The notes beneath the pieces are model-generated. The model was not told where the DNA came from. It saw only the letters and a program-made list of their open reading frames with translations, and did not search any database. Both the position numbers and the translations under genes were made by a program. From assembly GCA_965200115.1 (NCBI GenBank), contig OZ241336.1, positions 310,001 to 374,000 of the forward strand: a DNA stretch of 64,000 nt, given 5' to 3'. Shown in pieces: positions 25,517 to 35,558 of this stretch; within the stretch, counting starts at the first letter, position 1, and each line of letters starts with the position of its first letter. The DNA comes from JAPOUP01 sp026708635. GTDB lineage: Bacteria; Pseudomonadota; Alphaproteobacteria; Rhodobacterales; Rhodobacteraceae.

Positions 25517-27030
25517 GCGCCCGTCCCGGCATGTATCGCTTCCGCCCCCGATATGTCCGACACCAGCGCCGCAAGGTCGACGCTGTCGTTGACGTGTTCG
25601 CCCGCGATGACGCCCTCGCTCATTACCACGATGCGGTCGGCGATCTCCAGCGCTTCGTCGATCTCGGCCATGAACACCAGGGTCGCGCGGCCCCCTGCTG
25701 AGGCGCGGACATGCCTGCCGATGTCTCGCCGCGCGCCGATGTCCACACCCTGAAACGGCTCGTCGAGCAGAAGGACCCGGCAGGGTTCCATCAGCCATCG
25801 CGCAACCATGACCTTCTGCTGGTTTCCCCCGGAAAGCGTTCCGATCAAGTCGCTTTCGCTTTGACGGACCACGCCAAGCCGGCTACACATTTCCCGCGCC
25901 CGGGATCTCAGGCGCCCGCCCTGCAGGAAGGAACCGGCACTGAAGGCCGACAGGAACGGCAGCGTCATGTTGCTGGCGATGTCAAAGGCCGGAATGACGG
26001 CGTTCGAGCCGCGGTCCTTTGGCGACATGAAGACCCCGCGCGAGACGGCATCGGCGACCGACTTCGGCCGGTAAGGCGAGCCGTCAATCCGCATCGTTCC
26101 CGCTTCCGGAGCCGAGATGCCGAAAATCACCTCGGCGAGACGGCTCTTGCCGCAGCCCAGGAGACCCACCACCGCCACGACCTCTCCGTCGCGCGCCGTC
26201 AGGCCAACCTTCCCGCCGCCGGGAAGGAGCCGCAGCCCGTCGATCTCGAGAACCGGCCGCGAGCCCGCCTCGACCCTGATGTCGACATCCGTCATGCGGT
26301 GGCCAAGCATCGAGGTGACCGCTGCTTCGTAGTCGAGCGGCTCCGCCTCGAACACCCCGGAGACCGCCCCGTCACGAATGCAGATGATCCGGTCGGCAAC
26401 CCTGCGGATGTCGGACATGCGATGCGAAATGTAGAGAATCGCCACGCCCTGGTCCCGAAGGCGGTCGACAAGCGCGAAGAGGCGGGTCGCCTCGGTTGCC
26501 GAAAGCGAGGAGGTCGGTTCGTCCAGGATCAGGACCTTGGGCGCGCGGGCCATGGCGCGGGCAATCGCGATCATCTGCCGGTCGGCGACCGGAAGATCGG
26601 CCACGCGCGCCTTCATGTCCACGTCGATGCCCATCGAGGCGGCCACCTTGCGCGCCTCCTCCCGAAGCTTCCTCTCGCGCACGAAGAAACCGGAGCCCGC
26701 GTCAACCAGACGGTCGAGCATCAGGTTGTTGGCAACGTTCAGTTCAGGTATCACGCCATCGCCGATCGATTGATGCACCGTCACGACGCCCTTCGAGACC
26801 GCATCTGAGGCGTCCACTGGCGAGAAGGCGGTTCCGGCCAGTTCCATCTCGCCGCCATCGGCGGCATGGTGACCGCAGATCACCTTGACGAGTGTGGACT
26901 TGCCAGCGCCATTCGCGCCCATGAGGGCGGTGACGGTCCCGGCTTCCAGCGATACGTCAATGCCGCGCAAGACATGATTCATGCCGAATGACTTGTTCAA
27001 ACCCCTTGTTTCAAGCACTCCTGAGGGCAC
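25513..27030 (-). CDS. Sugar ABC transporter ATP-binding protein (RbsA-like, two ATPase domains)
   Basis: The product has 505 residues with two ABC domains in tandem, as in RbsA/XylG/MglA. The first has Walker A GANGAGKSTLVK and Walker B region VLILDEPTSSLSATEA. The second has a diverged Walker A (VGLLGCGKSRL), the signature TLSGGNQQKVMVARWL and VLLLDEPFQGVDIG. It energises uptake through the permease. The start is a GTG at 27030, with CGGAG nearby; a GTG at 27018 is possible. The divergent mtnK gene begins 124 bases away, so the two arms of this locus share one promoter region. Confidence 0.94.
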   Translation of the reverse strand: MPSGVLETRGLNKSFGMNHVLRGIDVSLEAGTVTALMGANGAGKSTLVKVICGHHAADGGEMELAGTAFSPVDASDAVSKGVVTVHQSIGDGVIPELNVANNLMLDRLVDAGSGFFVRERKLREEARKVAASMGIDVDMKARVADLPVADRQMIAIARAMARAPKVLILDEPTSSLSATEATRLFALVDRLRDQGVAILYISHRMSDIRRVADRIICIRDGAVSGVFEAEPLDYEAAVTSMLGHRMTDVDIRVEAGSRPVLEIDGLRLLPGGGKVGLTARDGEVVAVVGLLGCGKSRLAEVIFGISAPEAGTMRIDGSPYRPKSVADAVSRGVFMSPKDRGSNAVIPAFDIASNMTLPFLSAFSAGSFLQGGRLRSRAREMCSRLGVVRQSESDLIGTLSGGNQQKVMVARWLMEPCRVLLLDEPFQGVDIGARRDIGRHVRASAGGRATLVFMAEIDEALEIADRIVVMSEGVIAGEHVNDSVDLAALVSDISGAEAIHAGTGA

Positions 27031-27154
27031 GCGTCGCTACTCCGCATCACGGCTGGACACATCTATTTCAGCCACCTGACGCGATAGTCAACCAGTTTGC
27101 CAATTGAGCGCCCTGATGGTAGTCTTGAACCCCGGTTGCGCGAGACGGAAATTC

Positions 27155-28417
27155 ATGATGGCCGAAAGCCGGCACTACAGGGCCTTGAGCGTCGAGACCT
27201 TGCCCGACCGCCTTGGAGGGGTGGCCGAGATCGCGTCCAAGATCGGCGGCGACGCGTCTTCCTGGAAGGTGCGGGAAGTGGGAGACGGCAATCTCAACCT
27301 AGTGTTCATCGTCGCGGGCGCCTCCAGGAAAGTCATCGTCAAGCAGGCGCTTCCCTTCGTCCGGCTGGTTGGCGAGAGCTGGCCGCTGCCGCTCTACCGC
27401 GCGTTTCACGAACACAATGCGCTGGTCCGCCAGGCCGTGCGCGCGCCCGGTTCGGTGCCTGAAGTCCTCCACTATGACGAGCCGCAAGCAATGATCGTGA
27501 TGGAGTTCCTGGAACGCCACGTGGTCCTGAGGCGGAAGCTGATCAACGGCGAGCGTGTTGCGGGACTCGCCTCCTTCGTGGGCAAGTTCTGCGCGCGAAC
27601 CGCGTTTCGCGGTTCCGAGCTGTCGATGAAAAGCGCCGACAAGAAGGCGGATGTCGGCCTGTTCTCGGGCAATGTGGAGCTTCCGGCCATCACCGAGGCG
27701 CTGGTGTTCACGGACCCCTACCATGACGCCGAAATGAACAATCACACCGCAGGGCTTGATCCGGTCGTCGCCAGGCTGCGCGGCGACGCCAAGCTGAAGA
27801 CCAAGGCCCAGCGGATGCTGCAAAGGTTCGCCTCGAATACGGAAACCATGATGCATGGCGACCTGCATTCGGGATCGATCATGTCGACGGCGACACGGTC
27901 GCGCGCCATTGATCCAGAATTCGCGCAGTACGGGCCGATGGGCTTCGACATCGGAATGCTGGTCGCGAATTTCCTGATGGCCTACTTCAGCCAGCCAGCC
28001 CATCGCGGCGAAGACGCGTCTTCGTACCAGGAGTGGATACTTGACGTCGTCGAGGAAAGCTGTGCGGTGTTCGAGAGCGAGTTCCGGCGGCTATGGGCAA
28101 CCGAGCGAAGCGGAATGCTTTACCCCAGAGCCCTTTTCGAGGACCAGGGGCACGACAGCATGCCCGCCTGCGAGGCGGTTCTGGCTGGCATCTGGCGGGA
28201 CGCCTGGTCGACATGCGGGATCGAGATGCACCGGCGCTGCCTGACGCTCGCCCATAACGCCGATTTCGAGGAAATCGAGGATGTCGCGCTTCGCGCCCGG
28301 CTGGAAGCGCGCAATCTCATGATGGGCGCGGCTCTGGTCCACGCCGATGGCGACGTGGCCGGCGGCGCTGGCGTGTGCGAAATCGCCCGATCGTTCAATG
28401 AAAGGGATTTCCTGTGA
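27155..28417 (+). CDS. mtnK: 5-methylthioribose kinase
   Basis: The enzyme phosphorylates 5-methylthioribose to its 1-phosphate with ATP. The 420-residue product belongs to the aminoglycoside-phosphotransferase-like kinases: EVGDGNLNLVFIV (glycine loop), KQALPFVRL with the ATP-binding Lys, METMMHGDLHSGS-type catalytic loop (HGDLHSGSIM), and AIDPEFAQYGPMGFDIG for metal binding. The ATG pair at 27155/27158 is used; the frame extends to 27104 with a poorly matching leader. The stop overlaps the GTG of mtnA, so both are co-translated. Together with the divergent transporter this suggests use of external methylthioribose. Confidence 0.95.
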   Translation: MMAESRHYRALSVETLPDRLGGVAEIASKIGGDASSWKVREVGDGNLNLVFIVAGASRKVIVKQALPFVRLVGESWPLPLYRAFHEHNALVRQAVRAPGSVPEVLHYDEPQAMIVMEFLERHVVLRRKLINGERVAGLASFVGKFCARTAFRGSELSMKSADKKADVGLFSGNVELPAITEALVFTDPYHDAEMNNHTAGLDPVVARLRGDAKLKTKAQRMLQRFASNTETMMHGDLHSGSIMSTATRSRAIDPEFAQYGPMGFDIGMLVANFLMAYFSQPAHRGEDASSYQEWILDVVEESCAVFESEFRRLWATERSGMLYPRALFEDQGHDSMPACEAVLAGIWRDAWSTCGIEMHRRCLTLAHNADFEEIEDVALRARLEARNLMMGAALVHADGDVAGGAGVCEIARSFNERDFL

Positions 28418-29517
28418 AAATCGATGGCAAGCACTACCGCTCGCTCTGGTGGAGCGAGAGCGCGGGCGTCCTGGAGATCATCGACCAGCGCTGGCTGCCT
28501 CATGAATTGCGCGTCCAGCGCGTCGAAAGGATGCAGGACTTCGCGGACGCCATCCAAGAGATGCGGGTGCGCGGCGCGCCGCTGATTGGTGCGACAGCCG
28601 CGTACGGCATGGCGCTGGCGATGGCCGACGATCCCTCTGACGGCAATCTCGATGCCGCGTGGACACTTCTCGAGAGGACGCGGCCGACCGCGGTCAATCT
28701 TCGATGGGCGCTGGATCGCTGTCGCGCGGCGCTCCGCCCGCTTCCCGAAGCCGGTCGCGCGGCGGCGGCGCTGGCGCTGGCTCACGAGATCGCCGACGAG
28801 GACGTCGAAATCAACCGGCGAATCGGAGAGAACGGCCTGGCGTTGATCCGTGAAATCGCGGCCGGGAAACCGGTAGGCGAGCCCGTGCGCCTGCTGACCC
28901 ATTGCAACGCGGGATGGATCGCCACGGTCGACTGGGGCACCGCCACGAGCCCAATGTATCAGGCGCATGACGCGGGCATTCCGATCCATGTTTGGGTCGA
29001 CGAGACGCGCCCCCGCAATCAGGGCGCGCTGACGTCGTGGGAACTCGGCGGCCACGGCATACCGCACACCTACATCACCGACAACGCTGGCGGGCACCTG
29101 ATGCAGCGAGGCCAGGTCGACATGCTGATCACCGGCACGGACCGGACAACCCGGCGCGGCGACGTCTGCAACAAGATCGGAACCTACCTCAAGGCGCTCG
29201 CGGCCCGCGACAACGGCGTGCCGTTCTACGTCGCCCTGCCGTCACCCACCATTGACTGGACCGTCGATGACGGCATAGCCGAAATCCCTATCGAGGAGCG
29301 CGACGCGCGCGAGACAACGCACGTCAATGGCAGGGCCGATGACGGCGAAATCGCCGCCGTTCAGGTTTCTCCGGACGGCACCCCCGGCGGCAATCCGGCA
29401 TTCGATGTCACGCCCGGCCGCTTGGTCACCGGACTGATCACCGAACGCGGCATATGTCCGGCAACGCCTGAGGGATTGGCCAGCCTGTTCCCGGAGATGT
29501 CGCCATCGGCGGAATGA
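28414..29517 (+). CDS. mtnA: Methylthioribose-1-phosphate isomerase
   Basis: This 367-residue enzyme converts 5-methylthioribose 1-phosphate to the ribulose 1-phosphate. Family landmarks are RGAPLIGATAAYG (53-65), the catalytic Cys in LLTHCNAGW (C164) and the catalytic Asp in LITGTDRTTRRGDVCNKIG (D243). The start is a GTG that overlaps the mtnK stop (GTGA). Its product would be the substrate of the RuBisCO-like protein 5.5 kb away on the other arm of the locus. No mtnB, mtnC or mtnD is seen in the window. Confidence 0.96.
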   Translation: MKIDGKHYRSLWWSESAGVLEIIDQRWLPHELRVQRVERMQDFADAIQEMRVRGAPLIGATAAYGMALAMADDPSDGNLDAAWTLLERTRPTAVNLRWALDRCRAALRPLPEAGRAAAALALAHEIADEDVEINRRIGENGLALIREIAAGKPVGEPVRLLTHCNAGWIATVDWGTATSPMYQAHDAGIPIHVWVDETRPRNQGALTSWELGGHGIPHTYITDNAGGHLMQRGQVDMLITGTDRTTRRGDVCNKIGTYLKALAARDNGVPFYVALPSPTIDWTVDDGIAEIPIEERDARETTHVNGRADDGEIAAVQVSPDGTPGGNPAFDVTPGRLVTGLITERGICPATPEGLASLFPEMSPSAE

Positions 29518-30026
29518 ACGCATTGGCGGACAGCGCGGCCACCGGCTCCCGAAGGGACGCCCCCGAACCCGCGCGGTTGGCGCGGCGGCGGCGCGCATCC
29601 TGCCCGTAGGGAAATTTCCGCCAGACAGGGCTGGCTCGGGGGGCTATTTGGGTCCCATGAGGACCGCCGCGACGTCGTGTGGCGTTCGGGCGCGCCCCGC
29701 GGGCATCTGAGGGAAGCCGCCTGAAACCGCCATTTGCCTTGCGGATATTTGCCCTGTGGACGGAGCGCGGTACGGTCCCGCACCCAAAGGAACCGACTTT
29801 TGATATGGACTCACGAACCGGAATGAAGCAGTGTATCCCCGCGCTCCGAAGAAAGGATATCGACGGCTCACGGTCAAAAGACCGCGGAGACAAGAGCCAT
29901 ACAGTACACAGTACAGGCCGGAACCGAAATCCCGCACCGCCTAGGTCCTGGACAGAGGGATCTCCGGCATCAAGGCTCCCGGCAGGTCATTTCGCCCGCG
30001 GAGCGTCAATACCCGTCACCGAACGT
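29518..30026. other. Intergenic gap, nothing identified
   Basis: Open frames here, including the upstream extension of the oxidoreductase frame to 29679, are low-complexity and have no ribosome site or family match. No RNA gene or mobile element is recognised. Confidence 0.5.
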
Positions 30027-31322
30027 ATGAATCTGCTCTACATAAATGACCGGCACGGAGAGTATCCCAATAGCTGGTACGCGGCCACGGCGGAGCCGAA
30101 CCGACCGTTTCCCGAACTGAAAGGCGAGAGACGCGCCGAGGTCTGTGTCGTCGGGGGCGGATTCACCGGGTTATCGACAGCGCTGCATCTTGCCCTGGCA
30201 GGCTTGGACGTGGCGCTTGTCGAGGCTCACCGGGTGGGATTTGGCGCCTCGGGCCGTAATGGCGGACAGGTGTGCTCCGGCTACCACAGAGACCAGAACT
30301 ATCTGGAAAAGCGTTACGGAACCGAGTTCGCCCGTAAGCTCTGGAACGTCGGTGAAGACGCGAAGACCCTGGTCAGAACCCTGCTGTCCGAGCATGGGAT
30401 CGACGCCACATGGCGGGACGGTATCGCACGCGCGGACTGGACCGAAAGAGGTGCGCGGATGAGCCAGGCCTACGTGCGCAAACTACGGCAGGAATATGGT
30501 TATGAAGCGGTCGAGCCGCTTTCCCGCGACGGAATTCGGTCACTGGTGGGCTCCGGTTCGTTTCGGGGCGGGATGATTGACTGGGGCGCGGGCCATCTCC
30601 ATCCGCTTCGCTTCGCGCTGGGTCTCTCACGAGCGGCTTCCACCGCCGGGGCCCGCATATTCGAGCGCTCGGAAGTCTTGAGGTTAGGGAACGGAACCGT
30701 GATGACGGCGAATGGCCTGATTCGCGCGGAACAGACCGTGCTGGCCTGCAACGGATACATTGGGGGCCTCAGTCGCCGCGTCGCGTCGCGTATCATGCCC
30801 GTCAACAATTTCATTGTGGCGACCGAACCCCTGGGACACAGGGCATCGGAGATCCTTACCCGCGACATCGCGGTTTCGGACAGCAGATTCGTGGTGAATT
30901 ACTGGCGGCTGTCGGAGGACGGGCGACTTCTATTCGGCGGCGGAGAGAGTTACGGTTTCCGGTTTCCGAGCGACATCGTGAAACTTGTCCGCAAACCCAT
31001 GCTCGGGATATACCCCCAGCTACGCGACGTACGGATTGACTATGCATGGGGCGGAACGCTTGCCATCACGCGCAGCCGGATGCCGGATTTCGTTCGCCTC
31101 CGCCCGGGGCTCTGGTCAGCTTCGGGTTATTCCGGCCATGGCGTCGCGCTCGCGACAATCGCGGGCAGGTTGATGGCCGAGGCGATAAGCGGAGATCGTG
31201 ATGGATTCGATATCATGGCCGCTGTCCGGCCCGCGCCTCTACCGAAGCCCGCCGCGATCCGTCCACCCCTGATGGCGCTTGCGATGGCATGGCATTCCCT
31301 TCGCGACCGGCTGGGCGTGTAG
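30027..31322 (+). CDS. FAD-dependent amine oxidoreductase (PuuB/OrdL-like)
   Basis: The product has 431 residues and is a DAO-family flavoprotein. The FAD-binding Rossmann motif is EVCVVGGGFTGLSTALHLAL (about 34-53), followed by GFGASGRNGGQVCSGY, which is typical of gamma-glutamylputrescine oxidase-like enzymes. The C-terminal part has WGGTLAITRSRMPDF and GLWSASGYSGHGVALAT. The likely reaction is oxidation of a secondary or glutamyl-linked amine with release of hydrogen peroxide; the substrate is not determinable. The ATG at 30027 is chosen because the family match begins at MNLLYINDRHGEYPNSWYAA; upstream residues are low-complexity. It stands alone. Confidence 0.88.
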   Translation: MNLLYINDRHGEYPNSWYAATAEPNRPFPELKGERRAEVCVVGGGFTGLSTALHLALAGLDVALVEAHRVGFGASGRNGGQVCSGYHRDQNYLEKRYGTEFARKLWNVGEDAKTLVRTLLSEHGIDATWRDGIARADWTERGARMSQAYVRKLRQEYGYEAVEPLSRDGIRSLVGSGSFRGGMIDWGAGHLHPLRFALGLSRAASTAGARIFERSEVLRLGNGTVMTANGLIRAEQTVLACNGYIGGLSRRVASRIMPVNNFIVATEPLGHRASEILTRDIAVSDSRFVVNYWRLSEDGRLLFGGGESYGFRFPSDIVKLVRKPMLGIYPQLRDVRIDYAWGGTLAITRSRMPDFVRLRPGLWSASGYSGHGVALATIAGRLMAEAISGDRDGFDIMAAVRPAPLPKPAAIRPPLMALAMAWHSLRDRLGV

Positions 31323-31797
31323 GTCTCCGGGATTTAACGACCCGGTGATTCTTCCGAAGGTCACCGGAACGCCACCACAGGGAGCGAAGCCCCAAAAGGG
31401 GTGCCCGCTGTCCAGGGATGTCACCAGTGCGGGACCGCCAATTCCACAGCGCCCGCGACAGTCAGGTGAAGTTCCGGTTGGCGTAACGGAGACCGAAGGT
31501 CCTAACCGAACGAGGATTGCTGTCCTGAATCACCGTAACACGGTCGCCGAAACGAGCGGAAGTGCCTGGTTCGGCGCTCCTCCGGAAACCGGACGCGCGG
31601 CGTGGAGATTTCACGTCAGATCCCCGCTGGTGATACATGCCCGCCATTCCGACCGAACGCGGCGCTTCCGCGTCCGATCACCCGTTACGGCGACCCAATG
31701 AGCCCGGGCCCATCAGGCACTGCGACCATTTGTTTCTGGTAAATCGTTTCCGGTTTATTTACCGAAAATCGGAAATCTATATTTGGAGTTCTCGAAT
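31323..31797. other. Intergenic gap, nothing identified
   Basis: No frame with a family match or ribosome site is seen between the oxidoreductase stop and the aminotransferase. The last 80 bases are AT-rich and probably carry the promoter of the aminotransferase gene. Confidence 0.5.
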
Positions 31798-32994
31798 ATG
31801 CCTGCCCCTCCCAGCGTATATGACGCGGAACCGATCCCGAAGGCGGCACAGACCGAAATCAACGGAATGCTCGAGACCGGCGATCTCTTTCGGTATACCG
31901 CGACCGACGAAAGTCCGGCGGCGCTTCTGGAACGTGAGTTCGCCGCCGCCCTTGGATCGCGGTACGCGCTGGCGGTCTCATCCTGCTCAGCGGCGCTGTT
32001 TCTATCGCTCAGGGCACTCGATCTGCCCGGCGGCGCGCGGGTTCTGATTCCGGCCTTCACTTTCGCCGCCGTTCCCTCCGCGGTCGTTCACGCCGGCTGC
32101 GTTCCTGTCCTGGTTGAGTCGAAGTCAAATTACCGAATTGACCTGGAGGACTTCGAGTCCAAGCTTTCGCTGGACGTCGCCGCCGTGATGATCAGCCACA
32201 TGCGCGGACACACAAGCGATATGGATGCGGTGATGTCCCTTGCCGACGCGCGCGGCGTCCCTGTCATCGAGGACGCGGCCCACTCGCTCGGAACCAAATG
32301 GAACGGACGCAACATAGGCACACTCGGCAAGATCGGCTGTTTCAGCTTCCAGTCCTATAAACTCCTGAACGCCGGTGAGGGCGGAATGCTCGTCACAGAC
32401 GATTCCGAGATCATCGCCCGCGCGGTCATCATGTCCGGCGCCTATGAGCACAACTGGAAAAAACACCCGGTGCTCCATGAGCGTTTCGCCCACTGGCAAA
32501 ACAGGCTACCGCTATATAACATGCGGATCAGCAATCTGTCGGCCGCCGTCATCAGGCCGCAGATCGGCGAGATCCCCCGGAGGGTGCGCGACGGAAAGCG
32601 AAACCATGACTACGTGGCGTCACGGCTCAATGAGTCCAGCTGGTTACATGTTCCCTCGCCGCTGCCCGCTGAATCCCGGGCACCGGATTCCATTCAGTTC
32701 AATCTCTTGCACTTCTCCGACCCGGAGGCACGCGCGTTCCAGAACGCGGCGGACCGTCGAGGCGTAAAGGTGCAGGTATTCGGGCTCTCGGCCGATAACG
32801 CCCGGGCATTCTGGAACTGGGGCTTTCTTGATCAAACACCCGATCTTCCCCAGACCAGGGCGATGCTTATGCGCGCCTGCGATGTGCGTCTCCCCGCGCG
32901 ACTGGACCGGTCCGACTGCGATCTGGTCGCATCTACCTTGGTTAAGGCCGCCGAGTACGTGAAGTCACCGAAGACCGCCGCCACAGACAGATAA
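31798..32994 (+). CDS. DegT/DnrJ/EryC1-type PLP-dependent aminotransferase
   Basis: The product has 398 residues with the sugar-aminotransferase layout: ALAVSSCSAALFLSLRAL for the cofactor phosphate, VPVIEDAAHSLG with the PLP-ring Asp, and SFQSYKLLNAGEGGML with the Schiff-base Lys. Such enzymes put an amino group on keto-sugars or keto-cyclitols. The ATG at 31798 has GGAG nine bases upstream; the frame also has a TTG at 31783. No nucleotide-sugar or glycosyltransferase neighbour exists, so the substrate remains open. Confidence 0.9.
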   Translation: MPAPPSVYDAEPIPKAAQTEINGMLETGDLFRYTATDESPAALLEREFAAALGSRYALAVSSCSAALFLSLRALDLPGGARVLIPAFTFAAVPSAVVHAGCVPVLVESKSNYRIDLEDFESKLSLDVAAVMISHMRGHTSDMDAVMSLADARGVPVIEDAAHSLGTKWNGRNIGTLGKIGCFSFQSYKLLNAGEGGMLVTDDSEIIARAVIMSGAYEHNWKKHPVLHERFAHWQNRLPLYNMRISNLSAAVIRPQIGEIPRRVRDGKRNHDYVASRLNESSWLHVPSPLPAESRAPDSIQFNLLHFSDPEARAFQNAADRRGVKVQVFGLSADNARAFWNWGFLDQTPDLPQTRAMLMRACDVRLPARLDRSDCDLVASTLVKAAEYVKSPKTAATDR

Positions 32995-33414
32995 CGGCGG
33001 CGGATTCCGGCTCAGGGACTTCCTCCGATGATCCAGTCCCCAACCATAGACGAGCCATGCTGGAATTCCGTCGACATGATGGGGGATGGGTGGCGGGTGA
33101 CACGGAATGGCGCCTCGTCACCTCCTTTCATCACCCTCCCCGAGAGCGAAAGCAATGGTGTTCCGGGCTCCAAACCTACACGACGCCGCCTGTGCGCGGA
33201 GAACGTTGCGAAACCATCAATGCAAAACGTCCCCCGCCTCCCGGGCACGGGCGGATGCCTGGCAAAGAGTCCAGCCCATCCTTTGGGGAAGGGATAGGCC
33301 TGTCGCACCGCAGGATTACCGCCTCCGCGCCGGGTTTTCGCAATGAGGATCCGCAACCCCCGTCCATAACATGCCGGTGGTGAACGAAAGAAACTCCACT
33401 GGGAATCGCTCCCG
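32995..33414. other. Intergenic gap, nothing identified
   Basis: The region lies between convergent genes. Overlapping frames on both strands have no family match. A weak hairpin could form just after the aminotransferase stop (CGGCGGCGGATTCCGGC), but I do not call a terminator. Confidence 0.4.
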
Positions 33415-34383
33415 TCATTCCAACACCTTGAGACTGTCGGCAAGCCACGGCATGCGCTCCAAGCATGGACCGACAACAAGCTCATCCACCAAAACCCGCA
33501 GTCTCCGGGCCATGTCAGAGGGAATATGCTGCAGGACGCCACTGCGGGCGGTCAATGAAACCGTGCGCTTCAGCGGCGCGACCGGAAGCGGGAGTGCCAG
33601 GGCTTGATCCCGGAACCGATGTGCATGCATAAAACCCATAGGCGTAAGGATTGTCCATCCGGCGCCCGCCGCGACCAGAGCCATGATTGCGGGATAGCTG
33701 TCGAGTTCGAAGCGATGACTCAAAGTGAGATTCTGCCGCGCCAGGTGCGCCGCGATGAGTCGCCCCATATAATGGCGCTCCGAGTACAGAATTAGCGGGA
33801 TTTTGCTCAGCGTATCGAGAACATCCGCACCGTCTGGAATCGCGCCTTCGGGCACAGCCGCAAGGAACGGTTCCTCAAGGATCGGGTGGACTTCCATCCA
33901 ACCGGCTTCGGCTCCCATGTCCGCCGCAACGATTACGTCAAGAGCACGGGAGTCGAGTTTGTCGACCAGCCGGTGACTCGGGCCGGTCTCCAGGAGAAGC
34001 TGGCAGTTCCCGAACTCCTCGGCCACGTCACGCAGGAACCGCGGCGTGACGCCACTTTCAAAGTCCTCGATCATTCCAAGTCGCAGCCGCACAAGCATGG
34101 AGGAGTCCTGCTGCGCCAGTTCGGCGCGTGCCCGGGCCGCCTCGTTAAGGACCGTTTGGGCCCTGCGCTGAAACATGATCCCTGACGGCGTCAGACTCAT
34201 CGGTCGCTCGTTTCTGTTAAGCAGCGCCGTGCCGAGTGCCTGCTCCAGATTGGTCAGCTGCTGGCTGACCGCGGATGGGCTCGCGCCCAAGCGCCTCGCG
34301 GCGGCGCTGATGGACGCTTCCTCGGCAATCGCCACGAATACCTCAATTCCCCATAACGTGATGCGTCCTGAGTGTTCCGCCAT
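33415..34383 (-). CDS. LysR-family transcriptional regulator
   Basis: The product has 322 residues. The N-terminal winged helix-turn-helix is at about 10-68 (VFVAIAEEASISAAARRLGA, SPSAVSQQLTNLEQALG). An effector-binding domain of two lobes follows (about 97-300). No divergent target gene is adjacent: the tRNA-His gene lies beyond the start. The regulon is therefore unknown. The start at 34383 fits the family length. Confidence 0.93.
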   Translation of the reverse strand: MAEHSGRITLWGIEVFVAIAEEASISAAARRLGASPSAVSQQLTNLEQALGTALLNRNERPMSLTPSGIMFQRRAQTVLNEAARARAELAQQDSSMLVRLRLGMIEDFESGVTPRFLRDVAEEFGNCQLLLETGPSHRLVDKLDSRALDVIVAADMGAEAGWMEVHPILEEPFLAAVPEGAIPDGADVLDTLSKIPLILYSERHYMGRLIAAHLARQNLTLSHRFELDSYPAIMALVAAGAGWTILTPMGFMHAHRFRDQALALPLPVAPLKRTVSLTARSGVLQHIPSDMARRLRVLVDELVVGPCLERMPWLADSLKVLE

Positions 34384-34675
34384 AGTCCTCTTTCCGCGTA
34401 AATTCGATATCGGCCAAGGCTATAGGTACATCTCACGACCTCCGCGGGCGGGCCGTGAAGCCGAGAGACACCATGCCGTCCGTTTCTGGAATATTTCTCC
34501 CGCGATGTGCACCGCGACTTCGGTTTCAGGGCATTACTATTTCGTGAATACCCGCATTTCGAGAGTCGCCATCCGGCGTCACCGGTCATCCGATCGCGAG
34601 AATATCGGCGGTGACAGGATAATCGGGAAAGTCCTTAGGACGCTATCGGGGCAAGGCCATTAAGTCGCAATGGCG

Positions 34676-34752
34676 TGGTACCGCCTCCCCGGCTCGAACG
34701 GGGGACCTCTGGATCCACAATCCAGCGCTCTAACCAACTGAGCTAAGGCGGC
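34676..34752 (-). tRNA. tRNA-His (GTG)
   Basis: The minus strand folds as a full 77-base tRNA with acceptor GCCGCCT/AGGCGGT, D arm, anticodon stem CTGGA/TCCAG with loop TTGTGGA (anticodon GTG), TTCGAGC T loop and encoded CCA. The discriminator is A73 and position 72 is U, pairing with G1. An extra G at -1 is not formed in the canonical way. This matches the unusual tRNA-His of many Alphaproteobacteria. Confidence 0.97.
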
Positions 34753-34835
34753 ACTGGCGTGAACAATATGCCCTCCATCCGACGAGCGCAAGCGAGGGCA
34801 GAACCGGGTGGCGCCCCGGGAGCGCGACCGGGAAG

Positions 34836-34975
34836 CATATGAGTGGCGGCATCCGGAGGAGATCCCTTTCGCGAAGAAGGGGGAGTTCCAGGCAGTCGCG
34901 ACGCGCTACAACGGGACGAATGGGAGCTTCGCGACGAGGTTTCATCCCGTCGCCAGCGGGGTCGTGGCGTCATGA
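34836..34975 (+). pseudogene. Possible C-terminal remnant of an IS5-type transposase
   Basis: One plus-strand frame reads EIPFAKKGEFQAVATRYNGT and ends in SGVVAS before a TGA at 34973-34975. The FxxVATRYxxTxxSF pattern recalls the conserved C terminus of IS5/IS427-type transposases. Nothing else of the element is recognisable, so this is tentative. The rest of 34753-35558 holds no supported gene. Confidence 0.35.
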
Positions 34976-35558
34976 TTGTCAACGAGCCCCAGTGAGGCAA
35001 AGATAGCGGTCGACATTCCCGAGGATGGAAAACGTGACTGGTGTCCCAGAATCTCGATTTGGCTGAAAGAAGGCGAAGAAAACAAACGGGGCATATCCTG
35101 AAACGCCGAAAGATTTTCCGAGACAATGACGTTCAGACATCTCCCATCATCAATGGCGGCGCGTTTCGCGTCCGCCATCGCCAATCCATTTCGACTTGAC
35201 CGTCAATGACTTTGGATATCGAAAGGGCGGCTTTCGCCACATCGCAACACAATCTCCCGAAAACAGCGTGGGATGGTTCTACCGCCCAAACACCGCTTGT
35301 CCATCCAGCACGTATGACGTATCTACGGTTGCGGCGGGTTCTGCTCTTCTCGTAAGAGGCCTGTTCCGTTGGCCTTACTCAATTCCGAGGGGGCTGGCTC
35401 TGGCGGGTCCTTGGTCTCGTCATCCGGCGCCCACCTGTAAATTCAGGTTCTCGGGAACTCAATCCCTCTACGGTCGCCTGCGGTCCCGCCGCTTTCTTCG
35501 GGGATTGGTTCCCGAGCGCGGTATTTTGGATCAAGTCCACCGGTTCTCGAACTCTCCC
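34976..35558. other. Gap downstream of nusB, nothing identified
   Basis: Frames such as the minus-strand stretch 34942-35184 have no family match. No RNA gene is recognised. Confidence 0.4.

Noticed and set aside
34743..35184. Minus-strand frames next to tRNA-His
   Set aside because: They overlap the tRNA or a probable transposase relic and have no family match.
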